From: Prevotella nigrescens
GTDB taxonomy: Bacteria > Bacteroidota > Bacteroidia > Bacteroidales > Bacteroidaceae
Assembly (NCBI RefSeq): GCF_031191185.1
Contig: NZ_CP133465.1
Span: forward strand, 1,360,001 to 1,424,000
DNA: 64,000 nucleotides
Reading direction: 5' to 3'
Made by a program: the position numbers and the translations under genes. Positions 27,105-34,398 of the stretch are shown here, in pieces. How positions within the stretch are numbered: the stretch's first letter is position 1; every line of letters starts with the position of its first letter. The notes below the pieces were generated by a model that saw nothing but the letters and a program-made list of their open reading frames with translations, searched no databases and had not been told where the DNA came from.

Positions 27105-28352
27105 ATGAAAGATAAAAGAAACATTCAGGAAGAACAAATTTTAGTTAGAGTTACAGGACAAGATAGACCAGGACTAACTGCATCGATAATGGGAATATTG
27201 GCAAAGTACGATGCACGGATTCTCGATATTGGTCAGGCAGATATTCATGCAACGCTTTCACTCGGAATTCTTATCAGAACAAACGAGGACAATTCGGGTA
27301 AAGTAATGAAAGATTTACTTTTTAAAGCTACTGAATTGGGAGTAAACATCGGGTTCTCGCCCATTGCAGACGACGAATACGAAAACTGGGTAAACCAACA
27401 AGGAAAGAACCGATATATCTTAACAATTATAGGTCGCTCGCTTTCAGCAGAAAATATAGAAGCTACTACAAAGGTGATTGCCATTCAAGGTATGAACATT
27501 GACTCTATTGTGCGTCTTACGGGTCGTCAGAGCATAAAGAGGGAAAGTCATAATGTTCGTGCTTGTATAGAATTTTCACTTCGTGGTACGCCTAACGATT
27601 ATGTCCAGATGCAAGCAGATTTAATGAAGATGAGTCAGGAGCAAGGCATTGACTTCTCCTTGCAGAAAGATAATATGTATAGACGTATGCGTCGCCTTAT
27701 ATGCTTTGATATGGACTCTACTCTTATTCAGACTGAGTGTATCGACGAATTGGCAAAGAGAGCAGGAGTAGGCAACGAAGTAAAAAGAATTACTGAACGT
27801 GCAATGCGCGGAGAAATAGATTTCAAAGAGAGCTTTAAGGAACGTGTTGCACTGCTTAAAGGACTTGATGCGAGTGTAATGCAAGATATTGCAGACAGCT
27901 TTCCAATAACCGAAGGAGTGGATCGTTTAATGATGGTCTTAAAGAATTGTGGCTATAAAATCGCTATTCTTAGTGGAGGATTTACATTCTTTGGTGAATT
28001 CTTACAACGAAAGTACAATATTGATTATGTCTATGCCAACGAATTAGAAATAGATGAAAACAATAAATTAACGGGAAACTTCGTAGGCGAAATAGTAGAT
28101 GGGCGCAGAAAAGCTGAACTATTGAAACTTATTGCGCAGGTAGAAAAGGTAAACTTAGAGCAAACTATTGCTGTAGGCGATGGAGCTAACGACCTACCGA
28201 TGCTTGCAGAAGCAGGATTAGGAATAGCATTCCATGCAAAACCACGCGTACGAGAAAATGCCGACCAAAACATTAGCACAATCGGACTCGATGGTGTACT
28301 CTACTTCTTAGGATTCAAGGACAGTTATCTGGGAGAGGCTGGTAGATTGTAA
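27105..28352 (+). CDS. serB: Phosphoserine phosphatase with two ACT domains
   Basis: A 415-residue protein. Two ACT-type regulatory domains span about 10-90 (VRVTGQDRPGLTASIMG) and 103-185 (LTIIGRSLSAENIEATT). The HAD phosphatase follows with D202 and D204 (FDMDSTLIQTECIDELA), SGGFTFF, and GDGANDLPMLAEAGLGIA. It does the last step of serine synthesis. The ACT domains suggest amino-acid feedback, though the ligand is not known here. Confidence 0.95.
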   Translation: MKDKRNIQEEQILVRVTGQDRPGLTASIMGILAKYDARILDIGQADIHATLSLGILIRTNEDNSGKVMKDLLFKATELGVNIGFSPIADDEYENWVNQQGKNRYILTIIGRSLSAENIEATTKVIAIQGMNIDSIVRLTGRQSIKRESHNVRACIEFSLRGTPNDYVQMQADLMKMSQEQGIDFSLQKDNMYRRMRRLICFDMDSTLIQTECIDELAKRAGVGNEVKRITERAMRGEIDFKESFKERVALLKGLDASVMQDIADSFPITEGVDRLMMVLKNCGYKIAILSGGFTFFGEFLQRKYNIDYVYANELEIDENNKLTGNFVGEIVDGRRKAELLKLIAQVEKVNLEQTIAVGDGANDLPMLAEAGLGIAFHAKPRVRENADQNISTIGLDGVLYFLGFKDSYLGEAGRL

Positions 28353-28652
28353 ATCGACTTCTCTACTAAACGGCAACCCATATATGAAGGTGTATTAAAG
28401 TTAAATCTTTGGTACACTTTTTTAGTTCTTCCCCTTATCTATTAGACAATTTGAGATATTGTCTCCTACATCTACCTTATTTCAAGTTAATAAACAAAAT
28501 TAGACTAAATCAAACAAATAGTTGTAAAAGATTTATATACTGGGTTTTATGAAAATAAAATAAGGCGTAATGGACATTTGGTAGGCTGAAACCTCACAGA
28601 ACGCTTTTATTTACTACCTTTGCAGCATTTGAAAACCTATGAATAAAAAAAC

Positions 28653-29564
28653 TGTATATTCTGCAACAGCTCAAATGTTAAAAAGAATGGTCATCGACGT
28701 AATGTTCAGATGTATCTTTGCAGGGATTGTGGTAGGCAATTCCAAGGTGGTTTACGTATGGATAATGTGTCTCTCTGGAATGACTATCTTGCTGCAAATG
28801 GAACAATTTCAGACCTATCCATTCTTTATAAATGCTCAGAACGAACCATACGACGTAGGTTAAGTTTAGTGGTGGATAGTTTTACTGCTACTTACCCCAA
28901 ATCTGCAGTAATAATAATAGATACAACTTACTTTTCCAAGACATTTGGCGTGATGCTTTTCCAGGACGCATCATCAGGTAAAATACTTTATCGCAAGTTT
29001 GTTAAGAACGAAACTAATAAGGATTATCTTGATGGACTTCGGTATATTGCGAAGCGTGGAACTACAATAAAAGCAGTGGTATGTGATGGACACATGGGAC
29101 TTTTACAAGCTATAAGTTTCTGTCCCGTACAAATGTGTCAGTTCCACCAATTCCAAATAGTTAGAAGGCTTCTTACTAACAATCCACATTTACCTGCAGG
29201 CGTTGAACTATTAACTTTAATGAGAAGTATGTTCTCTTTGGGAAAAGAAGAGTTTATAACAGCTTTTGAGAAATGGTGTGAACAATGGAAAGAGTTTCTA
29301 GACGAACGAACTCTTCTAATCTCTGGCAAGACGACCTATACACATAGAAGACTGAGAACTGCAAGACGTTCTGTTAAGACTCATCTTAAATGGCTCTATA
29401 CGTATGAGGATTATACAGAATTACAAATTCCTAATACAACAAATCTATTGGAAGGATTTAACTCACAGCTTAAAAGGGCACTACATAATCATAATGGATT
29501 GAATAAAGCTAACAAGAAGAAGTTTATAGATGGATTCATAAATACAAAAAGTAGGCTGGAATGA
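28653..29564 (+). CDS. Transposase, IS256-like with N-terminal zinc ribbon
   Basis: The open frame begins at 28653 with CIFCNSSNVKKNGHRR, so a C-x2-C ... C-x2-C ribbon precedes the catalytic part; the first ATG in this frame is at 28710 (MYLCRDCGRQF). DDE residues: D in IIIDTTYF, D in VVCDGHMG followed by CQFHQF, and E in NTTNLLEGFNSQLKR. The ATG at 28639 (MNKK) is separated from the ribbon by a 7-A tract that leaves it out of frame, so how full-length protein is made is unclear. The 855-bp ATG-started frame runs 28710-29564. Confidence 0.8.
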   Translation, partial: CIFCNSSNVKKNGHRRNVQMYLCRDCGRQFQGGLRMDNVSLWNDYLAANGTISDLSILYKCSERTIRRRLSLVVDSFTATYPKSAVIIIDTTYFSKTFGVMLFQDASSGKILYRKFVKNETNKDYLDGLRYIAKRGTTIKAVVCDGHMGLLQAISFCPVQMCQFHQFQIVRRLLTNNPHLPAGVELLTLMRSMFSLGKEEFITAFEKWCEQWKEFLDERTLLISGKTTYTHRRLRTARRSVKTHLKWLYTYEDYTELQIPNTTNLLEGFNSQLKRALHNHNGLNKANKKKFIDGFINTKSRLE

Positions 29565-29565
29565 A

Positions 29566-29630
29566 CAGCCTACCAAATGTCCATTACTAAAACACGTGAG
29601 GTTTTCAGCCTACCAAATGTCCATTACGCC
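29566..29630. repeat. Doubled right end of IS copy 1
   Basis: CAGCCTACCAAATGTCCATT occurs twice, at about 29567-29586 and 29606-29625, the outer copy followed by ACGCC. The inner copy also pairs with GTAGGCTG just upstream (29552-29559) to give a terminator-like hairpin. Confidence 0.8.
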
Positions 29631-29764
29631 TAAAATAATGTGGATTCAACGAAATTATCGGTTGTCTCATCTTACCTGAAACCATCTTTATACCCCTATA
29701 AGTGGGGTATCAGCATTGCCCTATTTACAAATAATTGCAAATCGACGAACTCACCTTAAGAAAG

Positions 29765-29808
29765 ATGGAAAAAATGACGTATCGAAACAATCTATTCGAT
29801 ACGTCATT
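29765..29808 (-). terminator. Terminator after the POT transporter gene
   Basis: AATGACGTATCGAA (29773-29786) and TTCGATACGTCATT (29795-29808) form a perfect 14-bp stem; on the minus strand it is followed by TTTTTT. Confidence 0.88.
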
Positions 29809-29826
29809 CCAATTATATTGATTTTC

Positions 29827-31353
29827 CTACTTCGCTACTTTCTCAAGTTTGCCCATTACTGCAAACATGAAGATGGCAGAAAGGACACAGAGCACGATGA
29901 ACACGCTCCATACAACCGTTAATGGAAGGTCGCCCCAAAGGAAACCACCAACACTAACGAGGAGGTTACCTAAGGCTGTTGCTACGAACCAGCCGCCCAT
30001 CATTGCACCCTTGTACTTTGGAGGAGCAACCTTTGATACGAATGAGATACCCATAGGGCTGAGCAACAACTCACCGAAAGTAAGAACAAGGTAAGTACCG
30101 ATGAGCCAGTTCGGAGATGCAAATGTCTTTGCACCTTCTGCAGCTGCCTTCTGTACATCAGGAGAGTTAAGTCCCATAGAAGCGAGCAACATCACCAAGA
30201 AGCCGCAACCAGCAATCAGCATACCGTAAGCTATTTTGCGAGGAGCTGACGGTTCTTTACCCTTGCGGGCAAGTGCGCCAAAGATAGCCATGCTGACAGG
30301 TGTGAGGGCTACAACATAGAATGGGTTGAACTGCTGGAAAATAGGAGCACTGACAGCCACACTGCCTTCCACAGCACTGTATTTATAAGCTATTACAGCC
30401 AATGCAGCGAGGATAACGAGTGCTGAAATTCCTTTAGCTTTACCCGTCTTGGCACCGAAGAATGCAAATCCAGCATAAACAATGACAATCACCATAAAGA
30501 GGTTAATCACATCAAACACCATGCTCTGAGCACCTTCTGCGGTAGGTTGTACAAACTCGTCGGCAAAGTAAGTAAGAGTAAGACCGTTCTGGTGGAATGC
30601 CATCCAGAAGAAGATTACAACAGCAAAAACAAGGCAGAGTGCTATGATACGTTCTTTTGTCTCAGCAGGCGAAAGCTCTTCTGCTGTAGCAGCACCAGCT
30701 TTTTCAACTTTTTTCTTAGCACTACCCTCTAAATGTTTAAACCCTGGACGGAAAGCATAATAGATTGCAATAGAAAGGATTAGTGAGACGCAAGCAACGG
30801 CAAATGCCAAATGATAAGCAGAGTTAGGATCCATGTGTAATGATTTTACTCCCCAATCATGAATTTTCACAGCAGCAGTAGGAGCAAACAATGCACCTAT
30901 ATTAATTGCCATATAGAAAATGGAGAAACCTGAATCGCGTTTACTTTCCATTCCCTGAGCATCGTAAAGATTACCCACCATTACTTGTAAGTTTCCTTTA
31001 AACAAGCCAGTACCCAACGAAATTAAAAGCAGGGCAGCTAGCATACTAGAGAAAGCAACTGTGCTCGTTCCCAATGGAATGGCTAAACAAAGGTATCCAA
31101 TGAACATAATCATAATACCAGTCGTAACCATCTTACCATAACCGAACTTGTCTGCCATAATACCACCAACCAGTGGTAAGAAGTAGACTAATCCAAGAAA
31201 GGTGCTATAAATAGCTCCTGCTGTACCAGGCTCGAGGCCGAAGTTTCCTCTAAGGAAAAGGGCAAAGACTGCAATCATGGTGTAGTAACCAAATCGCTCT
31301 CCTGTGTTGGCTAAAGCCAATGCATAAAGACTTTTAGGTTGTCCTTCGAACAT
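29827..31353 (-). CDS. POT family di/tripeptide transporter
   Basis: A 508-residue inner-membrane protein with about 14 hydrophobic segments. The family signature NTGERFGYYTM (residues 16-26) carries the ExxER motif that couples proton movement to peptide uptake, followed by GGIMADKFGYGK and, in the second half, FADEFVQ, PFYVVALTPVS and LLSPMGISFVSKVAP. It imports small peptides, which fits with the DPP III and histidine-degradation genes in this window. Monocistronic with a strong terminator. Confidence 0.92.
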   Translation of the reverse strand: MFEGQPKSLYALALANTGERFGYYTMIAVFALFLRGNFGLEPGTAGAIYSTFLGLVYFLPLVGGIMADKFGYGKMVTTGIMIMFIGYLCLAIPLGTSTVAFSSMLAALLLISLGTGLFKGNLQVMVGNLYDAQGMESKRDSGFSIFYMAINIGALFAPTAAVKIHDWGVKSLHMDPNSAYHLAFAVACVSLILSIAIYYAFRPGFKHLEGSAKKKVEKAGAATAEELSPAETKERIIALCLVFAVVIFFWMAFHQNGLTLTYFADEFVQPTAEGAQSMVFDVINLFMVIVIVYAGFAFFGAKTGKAKGISALVILAALAVIAYKYSAVEGSVAVSAPIFQQFNPFYVVALTPVSMAIFGALARKGKEPSAPRKIAYGMLIAGCGFLVMLLASMGLNSPDVQKAAAEGAKTFASPNWLIGTYLVLTFGELLLSPMGISFVSKVAPPKYKGAMMGGWFVATALGNLLVSVGGFLWGDLPLTVVWSVFIVLCVLSAIFMFAVMGKLEKVAK

Positions 31354-31387
31354 AATTTTAAAGTTTTAATTTTGTTATTAATTGATT

Positions 31388-32137
31388 TTATTTGTTGTTT
31401 TTACTTTTTGTTATATCGAACAGATATGTTGTTTTGACAATTATATTGCTGTTGTTGGATTTTCCAAAGAAATCTTGTTTTGTATTGCCGTATATATTGC
31501 CCAAGCCATAGTAATAGCGTGCCTCTATGAGGAAATGTCCTAAGTGGCGAATACTCCATTCTGCACCTAAACCAGCTGCAATACCGTAGTCGAATTTCCT
31601 TTCTACGGGCATGGATTCTTGTTTTACAATGGTGTTGCTTCTTCCAGTGCCGTCTTTCGATAGGTTTGGTGTTTCGTAGTTCTTAGCTGTTGTTTCGTTC
31701 AGTAAGATACCAATCTGCGGTCCTGCCTGAACAAAGAAATTAAAACCATCTTGTTCTCGTCCCCACGCTAAATGTGCAAAAACAGGTATTTGCAAATAAT
31801 TTAACGTCCGTGAGTACTTCTCTATAGAACCATTCACATTGATAACCGACTTATCTGAAGAAGTTCGTATATCTTGTTTCCAACCTGCCGAAACATAGTT
31901 TATTTCGCCATAGATTGAACAGATAGTGTTGAAATACTTTTCGCATACATATCTTAAACTTAATCCAGCAGTAATACCACCATGCAGAGACTGTGATACT
32001 TTAGGATCGAATCCTACATTTGATAATGCATAGCCAGCATTACCACCTATGGAGAAATTATTACGGTAGTCTCCCACCTGTGCATTTATCAATAGTGGGA
32101 AAAGTATAAGCAATGCTGTTATTACCCCTCTGTTCAT
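31388..32137 (-). CDS. Outer-membrane beta-barrel protein (PorT-like domain)
   Basis: A 249-residue exported protein: signal peptide (MNRGVITALLILFPLLINAQ), then alternating strands such as NFSIGGNAGYALSNVGFDP, GGITAGLSLRYVCEKY, LNYLQIPVFAHLAWG, FFVQAGPQIGILLNE and FLIEARYYYGLGNIY typical of the small OMP_b-brl_2 barrel family. PorT of the type IX system has the same fold, but the family is broad and the name PorT is not justified. It begins 41 bases behind the LysM-fusion gene. Confidence 0.82.
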   Translation of the reverse strand: MNRGVITALLILFPLLINAQVGDYRNNFSIGGNAGYALSNVGFDPKVSQSLHGGITAGLSLRYVCEKYFNTICSIYGEINYVSAGWKQDIRTSSDKSVINVNGSIEKYSRTLNYLQIPVFAHLAWGREQDGFNFFVQAGPQIGILLNETTAKNYETPNLSKDGTGRSNTIVKQESMPVERKFDYGIAAGLGAEWSIRHLGHFLIEARYYYGLGNIYGNTKQDFFGKSNNSNIIVKTTYLFDITKSKNNK

Positions 32138-32178
32138 AGCTTTTAACTGTTTCTATTCTTTTATTAAGGTATTAAAAA

Positions 32179-33564
32179 CTAATAAACTAAGTTCTCCATA
32201 GTCTTATTAGTTTTAAAGTGTACCAACTGAAAATGCTTATTGATATACCCACCATTCCCGATGCGTTCAAAATTATATCTTGTTTGTAATGGAGCGTAAT
32301 TAACCTCGGTATTCGTTCCTTTAAAGTTTTTGCCTTTATTTCTAATACCTCTAATGAAGAATTGTGCCTGATCATATCCAACAATTGCAAAACGAGGGAT
32401 ATATGAATTCTTCATTGGTTCATCATATTTGTTGATATATTGCTTTTCTAACGCTTCGGTTCTCTTTGCTACCTTATTATAATAATAGGTAGATGGAATG
32501 TAGACATCGTATTTAAAATAATTGTCAATGTTATAATCCTGATACATGAACCATTCGTTATAGCCATACATCGAGATATTAATATTTGGATTAGCCTTTC
32601 TTAATAGGTCTAACTTTTCAAAGACTTTATTCAGGTAAGGACTTTTCTCAGAGTTTATAATAACCACATTAGGCTGAGATGTACTGAATTGTTTCGCAAA
32701 ATCAACTTGTGGAGTATTTAAGTTCGTAATACTATAACGTATCTTCGCTAATTCAAGTTGTTTCCTTAAACCGTTAGTAAAGATTCCTACTTGACTATCA
32801 ATATCATTACAATTAATAAAGACAGGATGATGTGTTTTCTGAAAACGTTCAAAGAAACAAGCAATTGCCTTCCTGTTCAAACGGCTATTATCTTGATACA
32901 CTTGAAATATACAAGGATTGGTTTCAACTTCTTTTGATTCGATAGAAAAAGGTATTACCATTTTTATATTGTTGTGTTGGCAAAAATCGCCCAAAGTTTT
33001 TACCTGGTTAGAATAAAGTGGTCCAAAAATAATATCTAAAGTTGGAGCATTCTTATCGAGTAATGTCGTTGTAATATTGGATTCTTTTGGCACATTCCAT
33101 GCATGAACATCAGTATTTATACCTTCTTGCTTCATTTGTTCTAAGGCAAGTAGAATACCTCTATAATACTCTACCATTCTTAGTCCATCACCATCTTCTC
33201 TATGTAAAGGTAACATTACTCCTATTCGGATTACATTAGTTCCTGTTGCTGTGGAATTAACTATTATGGACTTTTTCTTATCGTTTGTGCTGTTTGCTAC
33301 ATTAGATATGTATTTTTTGTCATTCTCTTTAGCATAGGGAACAAAGATCCAGCTTCCTTTTTTAAGCTCGTATCCTTCCTGCTTCATTTCTGGGTTTGCA
33401 TCGATAAGTTCTTGAATACTAACTCCATAATCTTTCGCTATTCCGAATATCGTTTCTTTCTTCTTTACTTTATGAATATCTCTCCATATAGTAGTTTGTG
33501 CAGAGATCTGAATAGTGAGAAATAAAGTAAACAATAAGAATAAGTATCTATAATAGTGCTTCAT
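32179..33564 (-). CDS. Exported LysM plus periplasmic-binding-protein fusion
   Basis: A 461-residue protein from the ATG at 33564 (an upstream start would precede the -7 box CAAAGATA region at 33595-33602). A signal peptide (1-23) is followed by one LysM domain (HKVKKKETIFGIAKDYGVSI) at about 28-75, a linker, and from about 110 a type 1 periplasmic-binding fold (IRIGVMLPLHREDGDGLRMVEYYRG, DIIFGPLYSNQVKTL, PNVVIINSEKSPYLN). No ABC permease is nearby, so it is more likely a wall-attached sensor or binding protein than transport component. Confidence 0.82.
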   Translation of the reverse strand: MKHYYRYLFLLFTLFLTIQISAQTTIWRDIHKVKKKETIFGIAKDYGVSIQELIDANPEMKQEGYELKKGSWIFVPYAKENDKKYISNVANSTNDKKKSIIVNSTATGTNVIRIGVMLPLHREDGDGLRMVEYYRGILLALEQMKQEGINTDVHAWNVPKESNITTTLLDKNAPTLDIIFGPLYSNQVKTLGDFCQHNNIKMVIPFSIESKEVETNPCIFQVYQDNSRLNRKAIACFFERFQKTHHPVFINCNDIDSQVGIFTNGLRKQLELAKIRYSITNLNTPQVDFAKQFSTSQPNVVIINSEKSPYLNKVFEKLDLLRKANPNINISMYGYNEWFMYQDYNIDNYFKYDVYIPSTYYYNKVAKRTEALEKQYINKYDEPMKNSYIPRFAIVGYDQAQFFIRGIRNKGKNFKGTNTEVNYAPLQTRYNFERIGNGGYINKHFQLVHFKTNKTMENLVY

Positions 33565-33619
33565 AATTTGTATATTTCTGAATTTAAAACTTTGCAAAGA
33601 TAACAAAAACTATTTACTA

Positions 33620-33653
33620 TTTGCTTTTTGTCGATAGAATTTTTGTATTTTTG
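33620..33653 (+). promoter_or_regulatory. Promoter for T9SS type B gene
   Basis: TTTG at 33620-33623 and TATTTTTG at 33646-33653 (spacing 22). The box lies inside the open frame that begins at 33628, so the ATG at 33670 is the credible start. Confidence 0.6.
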
Positions 33654-33669
33654 CAGAAATAAGAAGATT

Positions 33670-34365
33670 ATGCAGCCATATTTTAATAAAATATCTTTAA
33701 TAGTGGTTTTATTTTTACTCGCCACTAATGTATTCTCTCAATCTTGCGAACCTTATGGGACGTATATTGGAGAAAATGGGAGGCCTGAGACGATAAATTC
33801 GACACAAGGATTTTCTGGTTCAGCTCCACTATCTGTCAATTTTGTAGCAAATCCTACTATAAATTTGCCCAATGGTACTCATTTCGAATGGCATTTCTTA
33901 GAGCAAGGTAAACGAAATAATGCTTTTTTAATTCGTTATGAACAAGATACACAATATACTTTTACGACAGCAGGTTCATTTCGAGTTTGTTTATACGAAA
34001 TCTTAGATAACGATACCGTAAATATTTATGACCCTATAACCATATCTATAAGTGAGAGTGAGCTTTCTTTTCCTAATGCCTTTTCTCCTAATGGTGATGG
34101 AATAAACGATGTCTATAAAGCCAAGAAAGGTTTTAAAAGTATTGTGGATTTCCATGCAATTATCTTTAACAGATGGGGACAAAAACTTTTTGAATGGAGA
34201 GATCCTAATGAAGGCTGGGATGGAACTTTCAATGGAAAGCCTGTTGCACAAGGAGTTTATTTTGTAAATGTGAAGGCAACGGGGGCAGATGGGAGGAAAT
34301 TCCATATTAAGAAAGATGTAAATTTATTGCGTGGATACAATGAGACTACTACTCAAACGAACTAA
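33670..34365 (+). CDS. T9SS type B sorting-domain protein with PKD-like region
   Basis: A 231-residue exported protein: signal peptide (about 1-24), then a PKD-like module (GSAPLSVNFVANPTI, FTTAGSFRVCLYE), and from about residue 138 the type B (gliding-motility-associated) C-terminal domain: LSFPNAFSPNGDGINDVY, IFNRWGQKLFEW, GWDGTFNGKPVAQGVYFVNV. It should be exported by the type IX system. It is divergent from the LysM-fusion gene and 33 bases ahead of uvrA. Confidence 0.88.
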   Translation: MQPYFNKISLIVVLFLLATNVFSQSCEPYGTYIGENGRPETINSTQGFSGSAPLSVNFVANPTINLPNGTHFEWHFLEQGKRNNAFLIRYEQDTQYTFTTAGSFRVCLYEILDNDTVNIYDPITISISESELSFPNAFSPNGDGINDVYKAKKGFKSIVDFHAIIFNRWGQKLFEWRDPNEGWDGTFNGKPVAQGVYFVNVKATGADGRKFHIKKDVNLLRGYNETTTQTN

Positions 34366-34398
34366 ATAGTAGTCTTATAAATTAACTAATACAGACTA

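Larger units (their letters stand above)
28564..29630 (+). mobile_element. Insertion sequence copy 1, IS256-like zinc-ribbon type
   Basis: A 1067-bp element bounded by GGCGTAATGGACATTTGGTA at the left and its inverted copy at the right, flanked by a perfect 8-bp target duplication TAAAATAA (28556-28563 and 29631-29638). It encodes one transposase. A TACCTTTG box at 28615-28622 may drive it. The right end carries a second, internal copy of the terminal 20-mer. A sibling of exactly the same length lies inverted at 42279-43345. Confidence 0.9.

Noticed and set aside
28639..28655. Classical A-AAA-AAG/C -1 ribosomal frameshift site
   Set aside because: The phase of the A-tract relative to ATG AAT does not give an in-phase slippery heptamer, and the required shift differs between the two copies (one base back in copy 1, one forward in copy 2).
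28639..28863. 75-codon frame starting at the IS ATG (MNKKTVYSATAQ)
   Set aside because: It overlaps the zinc-ribbon frame in another phase and has no counterpart in copy 2, where the same ATG gives only eight codons. It is treated as the out-of-frame leader of the transposase.
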